In this document: one piece after another, positions 1-10,572 of the stretch
Numbering within the stretch: the first letter of the stretch is position 1
How the letters are laid out: the number at the start of each line of letters is the position of its first letter
Assembly (NCBI RefSeq): GCF_905171765.1
Contig: NC_053391.1
Span: forward strand, 685,405,257-685,469,256
Length of the DNA: 64,000 nucleotides
From: Bufo bufo
Lineage: Eukaryota > Chordata > Amphibia > Anura > Bufonidae
Reading direction: 5' to 3'
Made by a program: the position numbers and the translations under genes
The notes under the pieces: generated by a model
Told to the model about the DNA's origin: nothing
Database searches by the model: none
The model's input: only the letters and a program-made list of their open reading frames with translations

Positions 1-700
1 ACAGTAACAGAGCCAGCTATTGTGCCCCCATAAGCGTGCCAGTCACAGCTGCCAGTTTTACGATCCTATCAGGGTGTAATATGGATGCTCTAAGCCATAT
101 ATATATGTATATACTGTATAGATATATGTACCTACAGTTTTATATGTCGCCATGTGGTGTACATTTTTTTCCAGTATCAGGCTGTAAAGAAAATAGTGGC
201 AGTTGGGCAAAGAGAAGATACTTACTGGTGGATGCCAAAAATACTCTCTTTTGTCAGGGTAGGTGCCGAACATACATCACTGAGCACAGTGTGAACAAGG
301 CCTTATTCTGAGATCCTGACCTGTGGCGATCCTGTAACTATTCATGTATATGTGTCTTGTTAAAGGGATGTACGATCTGTAAACTGTGGTGAAACTAGAA
401 CTCTCAGCATGTCACAGGTTGCAGAGCACTATATAAAAAGGTATGTCTAACAAATACTGATATTTACCTAACAATGCCCTCGGCTGATACTTTTTGTTTC
501 CTGTTGTATCAAGAATAAACTGGTTCTCTTCTGAACCTGTGTTACAATGTGTTTGTCTGAATAACTTTCCATGGGGCCCATGTAGAGAGGGGGCCCAGCC
601 CTGGTTAGTCCCGTCCTCTTTGGGTGGAGAAAATTTGTGCAAGACTCTCCACCCCCGAGGAACTTACCTTGTAAAAAAAAATTGGGGGTGGTAAGAATTG
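1..700. other. Non-coding, AT-rich, no feature recognised
   Basis: I see no convincing coding region here. The short open frames have no recognisable domain and overlap on both strands. There is a small TA-rich patch near 100-150. Nothing else can be supported. Confidence 0.5.
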
Positions 701-2900
701 GCCTAAGGTTCAAAAAAAGGTGGTGGAGGGGGAAAGAGACACCAGACCATTCTGTCCTCGGTGGAAAAAACACCATAATGAGCCTCTTTTGTGATCTTTG
801 TTATATAAAGTCTACGACCTCTAATTACTAGAATAAAGGTGCCCAGTCCTGAGTTACGGACCTCTGACTCTTTGAGCTGAGAATTGATTGTATGTAGAAA
901 AACTTTTGAGCCAAAGGTAATTTGAGCATCGACTCTTCTGAGACGGGAAGCACTCTGAGATAAAATTCAAAAGGGAACAGTTAAGAAGCCGCTTTATTCC
1001 AATATTTATGGTGGATCTCCCAGTCCAGTGAAAACTCCTATCATGTAGGAGAGGTTTACCAGATGTGTTAGAAAAGTTTTTTTTTTAATTAAGTACTGAT
1101 TGGTTTAACCCTTTAGGTATTATATTATCTTTTAGATTCCTTGTAATGTAGTGAGTTAGGGATAGTTGACCTCCAGGCCACATTCCAGAGTTTTGAACTT
1201 CTAGGACATGCATACTACTTACTGAACATCTTGGGAGTAGGGGCTGAAATGTATAAACTTTTGTGCACAAAGACAAAGAACTGAGCTCTAAAGAGAACAT
1301 CATCCAGGTAGGATTTTCTCTCTCTTGTATAACCATGAGGCTTTGGCCATTAGCTAGATTAGTAGCGTGGCAACGGGATCTCCCCTATTGTGTTGCAGAC
1401 CAGGTGATTGTTATTTACCTTTACTACTATTTTTTTAGTTACATTTTGTGAATATATTTATTCACTTAGTATGTGTAAGCTTATTCTATTCTCGAATCTT
1501 CGAATTTATGTTAAAACAATAAGGTCATTTGGCCAAAACCCCCCTTCTCCATGAGAGATTTGAGCCATAGAGTGGTTTATATTCTCCACTTTTTGATCTT
1601 TGCTATAAGGCCATCTCTCTCTCAATCAATAAAATGAAGGTGCCCACCTCCGAGCTTTGTGGCACTGAGTACCCATCTCCAAAGATTTCTCAGATAGATA
1701 GTGTCCAGTCCCAGTCCAATGAAACCTCCTAGGCTGTCCAGTGGGTCTCTAGAAGTGGTTTACCGGGTCATTTGGCCCAAATCTCCTTCTCTATGAGAGG
1801 TATGAGCCTTAAAAGGTTTTCCATTCTTCCCTGTTTTAATGTTTTCTTTCAGGCCACCTCTCCCTCGATCTCTAGAATTAAGGTGCCCTGTTTTGAGCTT
1901 GATGCCCTCCTCTGTGCTCATCTCCAAAGATTTCTGGAGCTAAATATTGATAGAGCATGGACTCTGTTTGGATATGGCCTCTACATTTTAGTGCTTAGTA
2001 GAGGTCCTATTCGATGGACCTTGTTGATGAAAGCTTCAGTACTAAATCGAAACTCAAGCTTTATCCTATATGCTTACTGTTTTGCATAGATACACATACC
2101 CTACGACCATTCCTGCAGTTGTCATGTAGCATTAGGAGAGGTTAACTAGTCCAGTAGGCCCAAATATCTTCCATGAGAGGTATGAGTCTTAGTGGGACAC
2201 CAACAACTTTTAGATCATTGCTATGGAGCTCCCTGTCTACTAGAATGAAGACTCCCTGATTCCATGCCCAGTTGTTTTTTGCTTTGAGAACCTCACATCG
2301 CCAAAGATCTCGAACAACACATTTATAGGATATGGACTCTTCGGAGATGTAGAGACCGAAAAGATAAAAGTAAAAAAGGAGCAGTGCTTGAATGAAACCC
2401 CTTCACTCCAGTGCTTGGTGGAGCTCCCAGTCTCTGGACCTCATCAATAAAACTTCTGCCTTTTCTGATATGGCCCTAGGAGAGGTTAACCAGGTCAGTT
2501 GGGCCAAAACGTATTTGCCATGCTCCCATTCTCCAAATTTTTTTTTTTGCTATGGACCACCTCTTCCCCTATTCACTGCAACAAAAATGTCCTGTTCTGA
2601 GCTCCATGCCCCACACTGTGCCCATCTTCAAAGATTCCAAAAATATATGTTGATTGAACATCTCCAAGCCAAGTTCAATGGGATGTGGTTGGGATAGGAC
2701 CCCTTATTTCTAATGCTCCCAGTTCATGGTCCTCATTAATAAAGCCTTCTGACTTGTCCGGTGTGGCCATAGGAGATCTTTGCCAGGTCAATTTGCCCAA
2801 ATCTAATTTTCCATGATTGGTATGAGCCTTAGTAAGACTTCTGTTCTCCACAGCAACTCAACATTTGCAAATGTGTGATGTAGAACCATTCCAAGAGTGA
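700..2900. repeat. Strongly diverged tandem repeat, unit roughly 230-380 bp
   Basis: Two phrases recur in the same order. One is a 'GAGAGGTTAACCAGGTCA'-like phrase followed by a 'CCATGAGAGGTATGAGCCTTA'-like phrase, near 1041, 1521, 1754, 2131, 2490 and 2772. The other is 'AGAATAAAGGTGCCC' with 'CATCTCCAAAGATTTCT', near 830, 1630, 1875, 2240 and 2570. Copies differ by many substitutions and indels, so this is an old array. No coding potential is apparent. It could instead be a cluster of independent insertions of one element, but the regular order favours tandem amplification. Confidence 0.6.
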
Positions 2901-3363
2901 AATGTTCTTCATCAGGCCACCCCATGAGGTCACCTTAGGAAGGTTTCTCTGCTCTATGTACTGTATGGTCCTCTTTGTATTTTGATGGATAGACATAGTT
3001 TGGCCCCAAAAGTAAAGATAGAAGGTCAAGTACCCTTCTTCAAAGTGCAACCATTGCGTAAGTGGAGACTTTAGAATAAGATGCCGAACAACCGGTAATA
3101 CAGGACTGAGACTAGTTCTTCAGAAGTTCTGTGTATACTGCAGTGATTGATGACGAGAGTTCTCTCGATTCTCCTTAAGTCTTTATGATGCCATTGGTTG
3201 CCGGTAATGGCTAAGTCAATACGATGACTAAGATCCTGATTTCTTCCTTTCATTTAATTATGACACGCTAGAATCTCAAGGTTCATATACATATGTAGTC
3301 TCAGACTAGTTGTCCAGGACTAGAAAGGGGACAGCTTTCATCCCGTTTCAGCTCCACAATGTG

Positions 3364-3415
3364 TTTGGTATTGCAACTCAGCGCTAGTGAAGTGAACTGC
3401 ACTGAGCTGCAATAC
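3364..3415. repeat. Short inverted repeat, MITE-like
   Basis: A 15-nt arm beginning GGTATTGCAACTCAG is matched by its near-complement CTGAGCTGCAATACC, with a spacer of about 20 nt. It resembles palindromic frog MITE cores, but no target duplication was found. The surrounding 2900-3630 has no other feature I can support. Confidence 0.4.
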
Positions 3416-3631
3416 CGTACATAACCTGTGCACAGGCGTGGCGCTGTCTTGGGTAGAAAGCAGCTATGTTTTTATGATTGGACATTCCTTTTAATTGAGC
3501 TAATCCCAAAGTCTGAGATGACGAAACTGGAGGAGCAGAGGAAACCACATGAGAACAGGCAGGATATACGAGCATCTTTACTCCAATGGGTAGAGAGACG
3601 AGCGGCTTTCACGCTCTGACAGCCTCTTATC

Positions 3632-4214
3632 TAGAAAGAGTGAAGTGCTTATGCCGCTGTACAGAACACTGGTGAGACCTCACTTGGAGTATTGTGCGCA
3701 GTACTGGAGGCCATATCTCCAGAAGTATATAGATACTCTAGAGAGAGTTCAGAGAAGAGCTACTAAACTAGTACATGGATTGCAGGATAAAACTTACCAG
3801 GAAAGGTTAAAGGACCTTAACATGTATAGCTTGGAAGAAAGAAGAGACAGAGGGGATATGAGAGAAACTGCTAAATACATAAAGGGAATGAACTCGGTAA
3901 AGGAGGAGAGCATATTTAAAAGAAGAAAAACTACCACAAGAGGACACAGTTTTAAATTAGAGGGGCAAAGGTTTAAAAGTAATATCAGGAAGTATTACTT
4001 TACTGAGAGAGTAGTGGATGCATGGAATAGCCTTCCTGCAGAAGTGGTAGCTGCAAATACAGTGAAGGGGTTTAAGCATGTATGGGATAGGCATAAGGCT
4101 ATCCTTCATATAAGATAGGGCCAGGGGCTATCCATAGTATTCAGTATATTGGGCAGACTAGATGGGCCAAATGGTTCTTATCTGCCGACACATTCTATGT
4201 TTCTATGTTTCTAT
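3632..4214 (+). pseudogene. CR1-type LINE 3' end: RT C-terminus plus octamer tail
   Basis: The open frame 3645-4118 (157 aa) reads as the C-terminal part of a Jockey/CR1-group reverse transcriptase. It contains 'LYRTLVRPHLEYCAQYW' early, then a 'LERVQRRATKLV' block and a 'RVVDAWNSLPAEVV' block near the end. It lacks the catalytic RT core, so this is a 5'-truncated copy, as usual for LINEs. The non-coding end carries 'TTCTATGTTTCTATG' at about 4195-4212; an 8-bp tandem tail of this kind is typical of CR1. The coding part is still open to its stop. A close alternative is another CR1/L2/Rex1-like clade; a phylogeny would be needed to decide. Confidence 0.8.
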
Positions 4215-4435
4215 CTCCCATGTGAACAAAGGATTGGGCATGTTACAAATCAAACATGTCTGATCATTACTTCCATGGTTGGGGGACTGTCAGAAGGACA
4301 CACATTGGATTATTGGCTGATCCCTCCTAAAGTCAGCAGCTCCAGCAGGTGGGCCTATAACGCAATGCATTATGGGAAAAAACTATTTGTCAGTTTGGTG
4401 ACACAATGTTGCAAAGTCCTAGCCGCGCATTCTTA

Positions 4436-4697
4436 GGGTCCATTCACACGTCCGTAGTGTATTGCGGATCCGCAATACACCCGGCCGGCACCCCCATAGA
4501 ACTGCCTATTCTTGTCCGCAATTGCAGACAAGAATAGAACATGTTCTATTTTTTTCGGGAGCCGCGGACCGAAAGATCGGACCGCGGACGGGAAGACTGT
4601 GCGCTGTCCGCATCTCTTCTGGCCCCAAAGAGAATGAATGGGTCGGGATTTATTCGGAACAGATCCGGACCCATTGTACGGACGTGTGAATGGACCC
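4436..4697. mobile_element. 262-bp palindromic MITE, PIF/Harbinger-like
   Basis: Terminal inverted repeats start GGGTCCATTCACACGTCCG and end with its complement. The flanks are TTA on both sides (4433-4435 and 4698-4700). A 3-bp TWA-type target duplication points to PIF/Harbinger. The interior is GC-rich and itself partly palindromic, with no coding capacity. Confidence 0.75.
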
Positions 4698-4968
4698 TTA
4701 AAGGGGTCTTCCTAGACCTAGGACTTCAATATTGAAGACCTGTCCTTAGGATGTCATCAATTTCAGACTAATAAGGGTCCATCACCTGATCCTCCACCGA
4801 TCTAGCAGGAGCCGTGGCCATTGTAAGTAACACGGTATATGAAGCTGGAGGCAGACGGCTCCGTCACTGTGTAGTGGGCGCGCCAGGTTACTTCTAGAGA
4901 AGGTCATCTATATCGAAGTCCTTGACCTGTCACCTCTCCTGACCTGTCTATTTTCCCCAGTCGTCTCC

Positions 4969-5035
4969 AACACAGAGAGGTTAAAACCCCCACCCCCTCC
5001 TCACATCACCAGTGTTTTTCCTGTCCCATCAGGAT
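4969..5035 (+). repeat. DIRS A left inverted terminal repeat
   Basis: The run from AACACAGAGAGGTTAAAACC to ACATCACCAGTG reappears as its complement at about 9940-9990 near the right end. DIRS elements carry such inverted ends instead of direct LTRs. This segment is the probable promoter side of the element. Confidence 0.8.
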
Positions 5036-5529
5036 AGGAAGCAGGAGAGGTGCACGGAGCTCGTTTGGGCTCACCTGGAGTTATTATTCATCTGCAGGCC
5101 GAGGTCGGATCTGCAGTGCAGCTCTCCCTCCTCCGTTCGGTTAGGCCTGGGCTCGGGCGCATAGGTAGTGCCCCTGCGAAGATTCCCTCTGCGGCGGTCC
5201 CGGAGGGCTTGATGCAGAGGGAAGGAGGAACACGGCGGATCGGCATTGTGATGTGTCCCTTCCGGCCGGCAGGCGGATGACGTCAGACGCCGGGGGCGGA
5301 GCTAAGCGCGCTGACGTCATCAACATGCGCCACAGGTCCTGCAGCATGAGAAGCACATGGAGACGCTATAAAAACGCTCAGGACCTGTGTAACGGCGCCC
5401 TGCATAGCGCGGCTCTCACATTTGGTGAAGCATCTCTGAAGCGGTCGGGAGTCAGGATGAGCACCCCCCTTACGCCGGAACCGAGCCTGCATCAAACCCT
5501 GGGACAGTGAGTAACCTGTTCTCAGGTAC

Positions 5530-6864
5530 ATGCTTTGTATGGTGGGTTCAGTCTGCTCATCCTTTCCTCCCTTACCATTTCAGGGAGAAAAGGATTCGGC
5601 TTCTGCAGCTAAAAAAACTAGAAAATGTGGTATTTGCTGCAAAAGATTGTCTAACACTGGATCCAAGCCCCTGTGTAAAGAATGTACCGCCAATGTCATC
5701 AAGGCCAAGTCTTCTAGTTTAATTGAAGACATTAGAAAAGTGGTAAAAGAAGAGGTTCAGCTAGCCTTAACTACCAGAGAACCTACTCCCCCCAAAGTTC
5801 CCCCCACTCAGGACTCCCGTAGTGTTAAATCACTTATCCTGGATTCCGACTCTGAGGGGCTGGCGGTCTCAGACTCCGAATCTGTCCAAAAACACCCGGC
5901 ATCTTCAGATGAAGAGGGTGAATATAAGCGCTTCCTGTTCAATCCTGAAGATATTGATGAACTTATCAGGGCCATCAGGGCCACCATTCAGATGGAGATG
6001 CCTAAAGCTCCTAAGTCTACCCAGCAAGAAATTTTTGGGGGTCTAGGTGAAAGGAAGAAGGCTGTTTTTCCAGTCCCTGATAGTGTCCAGAAATTAATTC
6101 GGTCAGAATGGGAAAAACCGGATAAAGGATCCTTTATCCCAAGGGGAATTAAGAGACGCTACCCCTTTAGCCAAGAGGACTGTACGGATTGGGAGACCAT
6201 TCCAAAAGTAGACGCGCCAGTGGCCAAGGTAGCAAAACATACGGCCCTGCCGTTTGAAGACTCAGCACAGTTGAAAGATCCTCTAGACAGGAAAGCGGAG
6301 AGTCTCTTGCGAAAGACCTGGGAGACTACGGCGGCCCTTCTCAAACCAGGCGTTGCCTCTACATGTGTGGCCAGAACACTAAACCTTTGGCTAGACCAGC
6401 TGGAGATACATCTGGTCAATAAGACACCACGGGATCAAATTCTAGAGAGCTTGCCTCTATTAAAGATGGCAACCTCCTTTCTAGCAGACGCAGCAGCTGA
6501 ATCAGTTAAACTATCCGCCCGTACAGCTGTTCTCTCAAATACAGCGAGAAGGGCACTATGGCTTAAAGCGTGGTCAGGAGATATCACATCTAAAAATAAA
6601 TTAATCGCACTCCCCTTCCACGGTCAGTACGTTTTCGGAGAAGATTTAGACAAAATCCTAGACAACGCGACAAATAAAAAAAGGGGGTTTCCAGAGGAAC
6701 GATATAAGCAAAAAAGACAGTCCTTTCGTGACCGATTTTTTCAGCCCGAGAATAAAAAAGATAAAGGGAAGACTGGGAGGTGGAGCTATGCGAAGGGAGG
6801 CAGAGGGAGAAGTTTCCTCTTCAACCCAAATCGGGCTGAAGCCTCCTCAAACAGTAAACAATGA
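5530..6864 (+). CDS. DIRS A ORF1, Gag-like protein
   Basis: An intact 444-codon frame. Near the N-terminus is a CX2C-X12-CX2C cysteine set (residues 33, 36, 49 and 52), a possible zinc-binding ribbon. An acidic, serine-rich stretch follows (about 95-140), then a long helical region, then a basic glycine/arginine tail (about 395-444). This matches the structural-protein slot of vertebrate DIRS elements, where the basic end probably binds RNA. The first residues up to about 18 may not be coding: a candidate acceptor site (TTTCAG at 5578-5583) precedes the conserved-looking part, so the real protein may begin in an upstream exon. Its end overlaps the RT frame. Exact function is inferred from position, not from a diagnostic motif. 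Confidence 0.75.
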   Translation: MLCMVGSVCSSFPPLPFQGEKDSASAAKKTRKCGICCKRLSNTGSKPLCKECTANVIKAKSSSLIEDIRKVVKEEVQLALTTREPTPPKVPPTQDSRSVKSLILDSDSEGLAVSDSESVQKHPASSDEEGEYKRFLFNPEDIDELIRAIRATIQMEMPKAPKSTQQEIFGGLGERKKAVFPVPDSVQKLIRSEWEKPDKGSFIPRGIKRRYPFSQEDCTDWETIPKVDAPVAKVAKHTALPFEDSAQLKDPLDRKAESLLRKTWETTAALLKPGVASTCVARTLNLWLDQLEIHLVNKTPRDQILESLPLLKMATSFLADAAAESVKLSARTAVLSNTARRALWLKAWSGDITSKNKLIALPFHGQYVFGEDLDKILDNATNKKRGFPEERYKQKRQSFRDRFFQPENKKDKGKTGRWSYAKGGRGRSFLFNPNRAEASSNSKQ

Positions 6865-8755
6865 CGCCATACCAGTGGGGGGAAGACTCAGCTCCTTTCT
6901 AAGATCTTGGGAGCACGTAACAAACAGCCGGTGGATCTTAAGTATTATACAAGAGGGTTATCTGATAGATCTTCTCTCTTCCCCTCCACAGAAATATGTG
7001 ATCACTACCCTTCCCCCATCTCAAACTACGACCTTAAAAAACAACATAAAAAACCTATTAACCTTGGCCGCCATAGAGCCCGTTCCAAAAAATCAGACAG
7101 GACTGGGATTCTATTCCCGCCTCTTTATTATAAAGAAACCAAACGGGAAATCCAGGGTAATTATAAATCTGAAACATCTAAACAAATATGTAAGATATCA
7201 AAAATTCTAAATGGAGACCCTGAAGTCAGCAGTGAAGCTCTTAAAGAAGGATGCAGTGATGGCCACAATAGATTTAAGCGACTCCTATTATCACGTCCCA
7301 ATTCACAAGTCGTCAAGGGAGTTCCTAAGGTTCGCGATAGAATTGGAGGGAAACATTCAGCATTTCCAGTTCAGGTGTCTCCCCTTCGGGATCTCGTCTG
7401 CCCCAAGGGTTTTCACCAAAATAATGGCGGAAGCCTTGACAACCTTGAGAGAAAAGGCAATTTGTGTGATCCCCTATCTGGACGACCTACTGGTAGTGGC
7501 AGACAACATAGAGACCATGGAAATCCATCTCGGGTTAGTCCTGGATCATCTACAGAACCTAGGTTGGCTCATCAATTGGGGAAAATCAGATTTAATCCCA
7601 TCCAAACGGAAGGTTTTTCTGGGCATAACTTTAGACACAGTCTCCCAAAGATCCTTTTTGCCACCTCAAAAGATAGTAAAACTTCAAACAGCTTTGAGGA
7701 AGTTCAAGAAGGAGAAATTCTGTTCAATAAGACAGGCCATGAAGGTGTTAGGAAGTCTGTCTTCTTGCATTCCAGCAGTAGCCTGGGCACAGTTCCATCT
7801 AAGACCACTCCAGAAGTTCGTCTTAGACAAATGGAACAGATCGCAACTAACCCTAGAAAGAAAAATATTCTTGGATGCAGAGACCAAAAAATCACTAACT
7901 TGGTGGCTCAGCAAATCCAACCTAGAAAATGGGATTTTCTGGGCACAAGATCTCCCTCTAGTCATCACAACAGACGCCAGCCTCCATGGTTGGGGAGCGG
8001 TCGTCCAGGGAAACTCCTACCAGGGAACATGGGGGAACTACGTGAGTCAGCAATCCTCAAATTTCAAGGAGCTGAGGGCAGTGTGGGAAGCACTGAAACA
8101 CACGAGTCAGCTGGCAGAGGGTCGTCACGTCCTAGTCTACTCGGACAACGCTACAGCCGTGGCCTTCATCCAACACCAGGGAGGCACAAGCCATCGCCTG
8201 CTACAGAACCTGGCAAACAAAATCTTTTCCTGGGCAGAAGGCAACATCCAATCTCTTTCAGCGGTTCATCTGAAGGGAGTTTTAAACATTCAGGCCGATT
8301 ACCTAAGCCGGCACAGACTAGACCCAGGGGAATGGAGGTTAGCTCCAGAAGCCTTCCACTTAATCACAAAGAAATGGGGCAGGCCGACGATAGACCTGTT
8401 TGCGTCCAGGAGAAATCATCAGCTAAACCAGTTCTTCTCCCTCAACCCCAGGGATCATCCTCGGGCAGTAGACGCCTTCAACCAGAGTTGGACAACAAAC
8501 TTAGTCTACGCTTTCCCCCCATTTCCGCTTATCCCCAGAGTGTTACAGAAGTTCCTAAAAGAAAATTGTACACTAATCCTGATAACCCCCTTCTGGCCCA
8601 AGAGAAGTTGGTTCTCCCTATTGAAAGCCCTCAGCGTGGAAGCTCCTCTCCTTCTACCTCAGAGGCCGGACCTTCTAAGTCAGGGGCCCATCACTCACCC
8701 AGACCTGAAAATACTAAAGTTAACAGCCTGGATTCTGAAGAATCAAACTTATTAA
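6728..8755 (+). pseudogene. DIRS A reverse transcriptase / RNase H / methyltransferase-like ORF, one in-frame stop
   Basis: The frame is open from 6728 to a TAA at 7208-7210, then continues in the same frame from 7211 to 8755 (514 codons). RT blocks lie on both sides of the stop. 'LFIIKKPNGKSRVI' is before it; 'LPFGISSAPRVFTKIM' and the catalytic 'PYLDDLLV' are after it. An RNase H domain follows ('TTDASLHGWGAVV', then 'VYSDNATAVAF'). The C-terminus carries the DIRS-specific region resembling a DNA adenine methyltransferase ('DLFASRRN', 'YAFPPFPLI'). In DIRS elements this protein copies the RNA into circular DNA. The stop falls between RT motifs, so it should abolish full-length enzyme unless it is read through. 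The whole domain series is otherwise uninterrupted, which suggests a recent loss. Confidence 0.88.
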
Positions 8756-9864
8756 ACTTTTGTTTATCAAAAAAAGTAGTAAACACCTTACTTCTTAGCA
8801 GGAAGCAGAGTACCAACGACAAGTACCAAAAAATATGGAAGAAATTTGCGGACTGGTCCGGAACCTCCTTCAACCAGTTTAGAGCCAACATCTCACTAAT
8901 CCTGGATTTTCTTCAAGAAGGGCTAGATTTAGGTCTATCCCCCAATACCCTTAGGGTCCAGGTATCGGCTTTAGGAGCCCTGTATAATACCAAGCTAACG
9001 GAACATCCCTGGATATCTAGATTCCTTAAGGCAGCAGATAGGATCAGACCTACGATTAGAAACATGGTGCCACCATGGAACCTTAATACGGTACTAGGGG
9101 GTCTAACCTCCGATCCATTCGAACCTCTGGACTCTATTCACATCAGATGGCTTACCATTAAAACGATTTTTCTGGTGGCAATAACCTCAGCCAGAAGGGT
9201 CTGTGAGCTGCAGGCCTTGTCCATCCAAGAACCATTCCTTGCAATATTTGAGGACAAATTAATTTTCAAATTAGATCCGACTTTCCTCCCCAAGGTAGTC
9301 TCGACCTTCCATAGGTCTCAGGACATTGTTCTCCCCTCGTTCTTTGACGATCCGAAAAACGATCAGGAAATCACTTACCACACATTAGATGTCCGGAGAG
9401 CGGTCTTAAAGTACCTGGAAGCTACTAGCCTTTGGAGAATAGACAAAAATCTGTTTGTCCAATTTTCAGGTCCTAACAAAGGGAAGAAAGCGGCAAAAAG
9501 TTCCATCTCCAGATGGATTAAGATGGCAATCTCCGAAGCATATAAAGCTCAGGGAAAAGACGTCCCTGCTTCCCTAAAAGCACATTCTACGAGAGGCATG
9601 GCTGCCTCCTGGGCGGAAAAAGCCTCAGCCTCCTTACAACAGATTTGCAGGGCAGCAACATGGAAAAGAGTTCATACTTTCACTAAGCACTACAGACTAG
9701 ATGTAGCTGCTAATGATGACCTAAGATTTGGACGTAAGGTCCTGTCGGTAGTCGTCCCCCCTAATTGTATCTTTGATATTGTCTCAGGACTTGGTGTCAT
9801 GGAGACGACTGGGGAAAAGAGTATTACACTCACCGGTAATCCGGTTTCCTGGAAGTCTCCATGA
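6907..9864 (+). CDS. DIRS A tyrosine recombinase frame, overlapping RT
   Basis: This frame is open for 985 codons, but only about the last 370 (from near 8755) form the tyrosine recombinase. Catalytic residues are visible: Arg763/764 in 'ITSARRVCEL', the His893-x-x-Arg896 pair in 'AHSTRGMAASWA', and the nucleophile Tyr929 in 'TKHYRLD'. The enzyme would join circular element DNA to the target without cutting a staggered site. The upstream 600 codons run antiphase to the RT frame and are probably open by overlap rather than translated alone. The true start is unknown. All catalytic positions are present, so this recombinase may still be functional. Confidence 0.85.
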   Translation: MGARNKQPVDLKYYTRGLSDRSSLFPSTEICDHYPSPISNYDLKKQHKKPINLGRHRARSKKSDRTGILFPPLYYKETKREIQGNYKSETSKQICKISKILNGDPEVSSEALKEGCSDGHNRFKRLLLSRPNSQVVKGVPKVRDRIGGKHSAFPVQVSPLRDLVCPKGFHQNNGGSLDNLERKGNLCDPLSGRPTGSGRQHRDHGNPSRVSPGSSTEPRLAHQLGKIRFNPIQTEGFSGHNFRHSLPKILFATSKDSKTSNSFEEVQEGEILFNKTGHEGVRKSVFLHSSSSLGTVPSKTTPEVRLRQMEQIATNPRKKNILGCRDQKITNLVAQQIQPRKWDFLGTRSPSSHHNRRQPPWLGSGRPGKLLPGNMGELRESAILKFQGAEGSVGSTETHESAGRGSSRPSLLGQRYSRGLHPTPGRHKPSPATEPGKQNLFLGRRQHPISFSGSSEGSFKHSGRLPKPAQTRPRGMEVSSRSLPLNHKEMGQADDRPVCVQEKSSAKPVLLPQPQGSSSGSRRLQPELDNKLSLRFPPISAYPQSVTEVPKRKLYTNPDNPLLAQEKLVLPIESPQRGSSSPSTSEAGPSKSGAHHSPRPENTKVNSLDSEESNLLNFCLSKKVVNTLLLSRKQSTNDKYQKIWKKFADWSGTSFNQFRANISLILDFLQEGLDLGLSPNTLRVQVSALGALYNTKLTEHPWISRFLKAADRIRPTIRNMVPPWNLNTVLGGLTSDPFEPLDSIHIRWLTIKTIFLVAITSARRVCELQALSIQEPFLAIFEDKLIFKLDPTFLPKVVSTFHRSQDIVLPSFFDDPKNDQEITYHTLDVRRAVLKYLEATSLWRIDKNLFVQFSGPNKGKKAAKSSISRWIKMAISEAYKAQGKDVPASLKAHSTRGMAASWAEKASASLQQICRAATWKRVHTFTKHYRLDVAANDDLRFGRKVLSVVVPPNCIFDIVSGLGVMETTGEKSITLTGNPVSWKSP

Positions 9865-9870
9865 CACCAC
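9781..9870 (+). repeat. DIRS A internal complementary region
   Basis: This segment overlaps the end of the recombinase frame. Positions 9801-9818 complement the left end and 9815-9868 complement the right end, so it is a copy of the joined ends in reverse. In the DIRS model it templates completion of the ends and formation of the circle junction. The overlap of the two halves, AAAA at 9815-9818, marks the likely recombination core. Confidence 0.85.
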
Positions 9871-10110
9871 ATATATCCCACCCTTTTTTTTCTGCTATTA
9901 GCTATTATCCTTTCATCCTGGGGTTCTTCGTTAAAATACACTGGTGATGTGAGGAGGGGGTGGGGGTTTTAACCTCTCTGTGTTTTTCCTGTCCAATCAG
10001 AAGGAAGTCAATCTCAGGACTTGGTGTCATGGAGACTTCCAGGAAACCGGATTACCGGTGAGTGTAATACTCTTTTTACTGCTCACATTCCTCAGGTAAT
10101 AACAGTTGTG

Positions 10111-10376
10111 GAGCATCTATTCTTATGACTCTATGTTGTGCCATTCCTCTATTATTCCTTCTAGAAGTTTATGAATGAATTCCAAGCAATCAGCAATAAA
10201 GGTCTAGATGGGTGTGACCAGTTGGGGGGATTCCTGATTGGATAATGTCAGACAGTGCAGGGACAACCCCTCCATCCTCTTCCCAACTGGTAACACCCAG
10301 TTAGGCATTCATTCATAAACTTCTAGTAGGAATAATAGAGGAATGTCCCAAAATAGAGTCATAACAATAGATGCTC
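10111..10376. repeat. Palindromic MITE-like repeat with about 75-bp arms
   Basis: The arm starting GAGCATCTATTCTTATGACT at 10111 is matched by its complement ending at 10376, with few mismatches. The spacer is about 115 bp and contains a second inverted pair around 'CAGTTGGG' / 'CCCAACTGG'. The sequence left of DIRS A (about 4900-4950) seems to belong to the outer part of this unit, so DIRS A probably landed in it. Positions 10377-10572 show nothing I can name. Confidence 0.7.
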
Positions 10377-10572
10377 ACACACAAATCTCTGCAGGGAGGA
10401 CCCCGGGGCACAAAAATCCCCTTTTACAGAGAGCAGAGGTCGTGTGCTCACAGGAAGAGACCGTTGTATCACACCGGGAAGAAGTGACTCACTGAATGGC
10501 GAAAACAGTCAAAAAATTATCCAAATCATCATATCCCAGCGAGACGCTCTGCAGGAAATGAAAACTCAGGAG

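Larger units (their letters stand above)
4951..10076 (+). mobile_element. DIRS-type tyrosine-recombinase retrotransposon (element A)
   Basis: A near-complete DIRS element of about 5.1 kb. It holds gag, RT/RNase H/methyltransferase-like and tyrosine recombinase frames, inverted terminal repeats, and an internal region complementary to both ends. The left end TTTTCCCCAGTCGTCTCC (4951-4968) is the complement of 9801-9818. The right end 10023-10076 is the complement of 9815-9868, 54 nt without mismatch. There is no LTR and no target duplication, as expected for DIRS. The left and right flanks (CCTGACCTGTCTA and ACTGCTCACATTCC) look like parts of one palindromic repeat that the element entered. 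Its RT has one stop codon, so this copy is probably not autonomous. Confidence 0.9.

Noticed and set aside
5507..5583. Intron in the DIRS A gag leader, joining an ATG at 5457 to 5584
   Set aside because: A GTGAGT donor and TTTCAG acceptor are visible, but the strict GT-AG join is out of phase with gag by one base. It may be a mutated intron, but I cannot support it.
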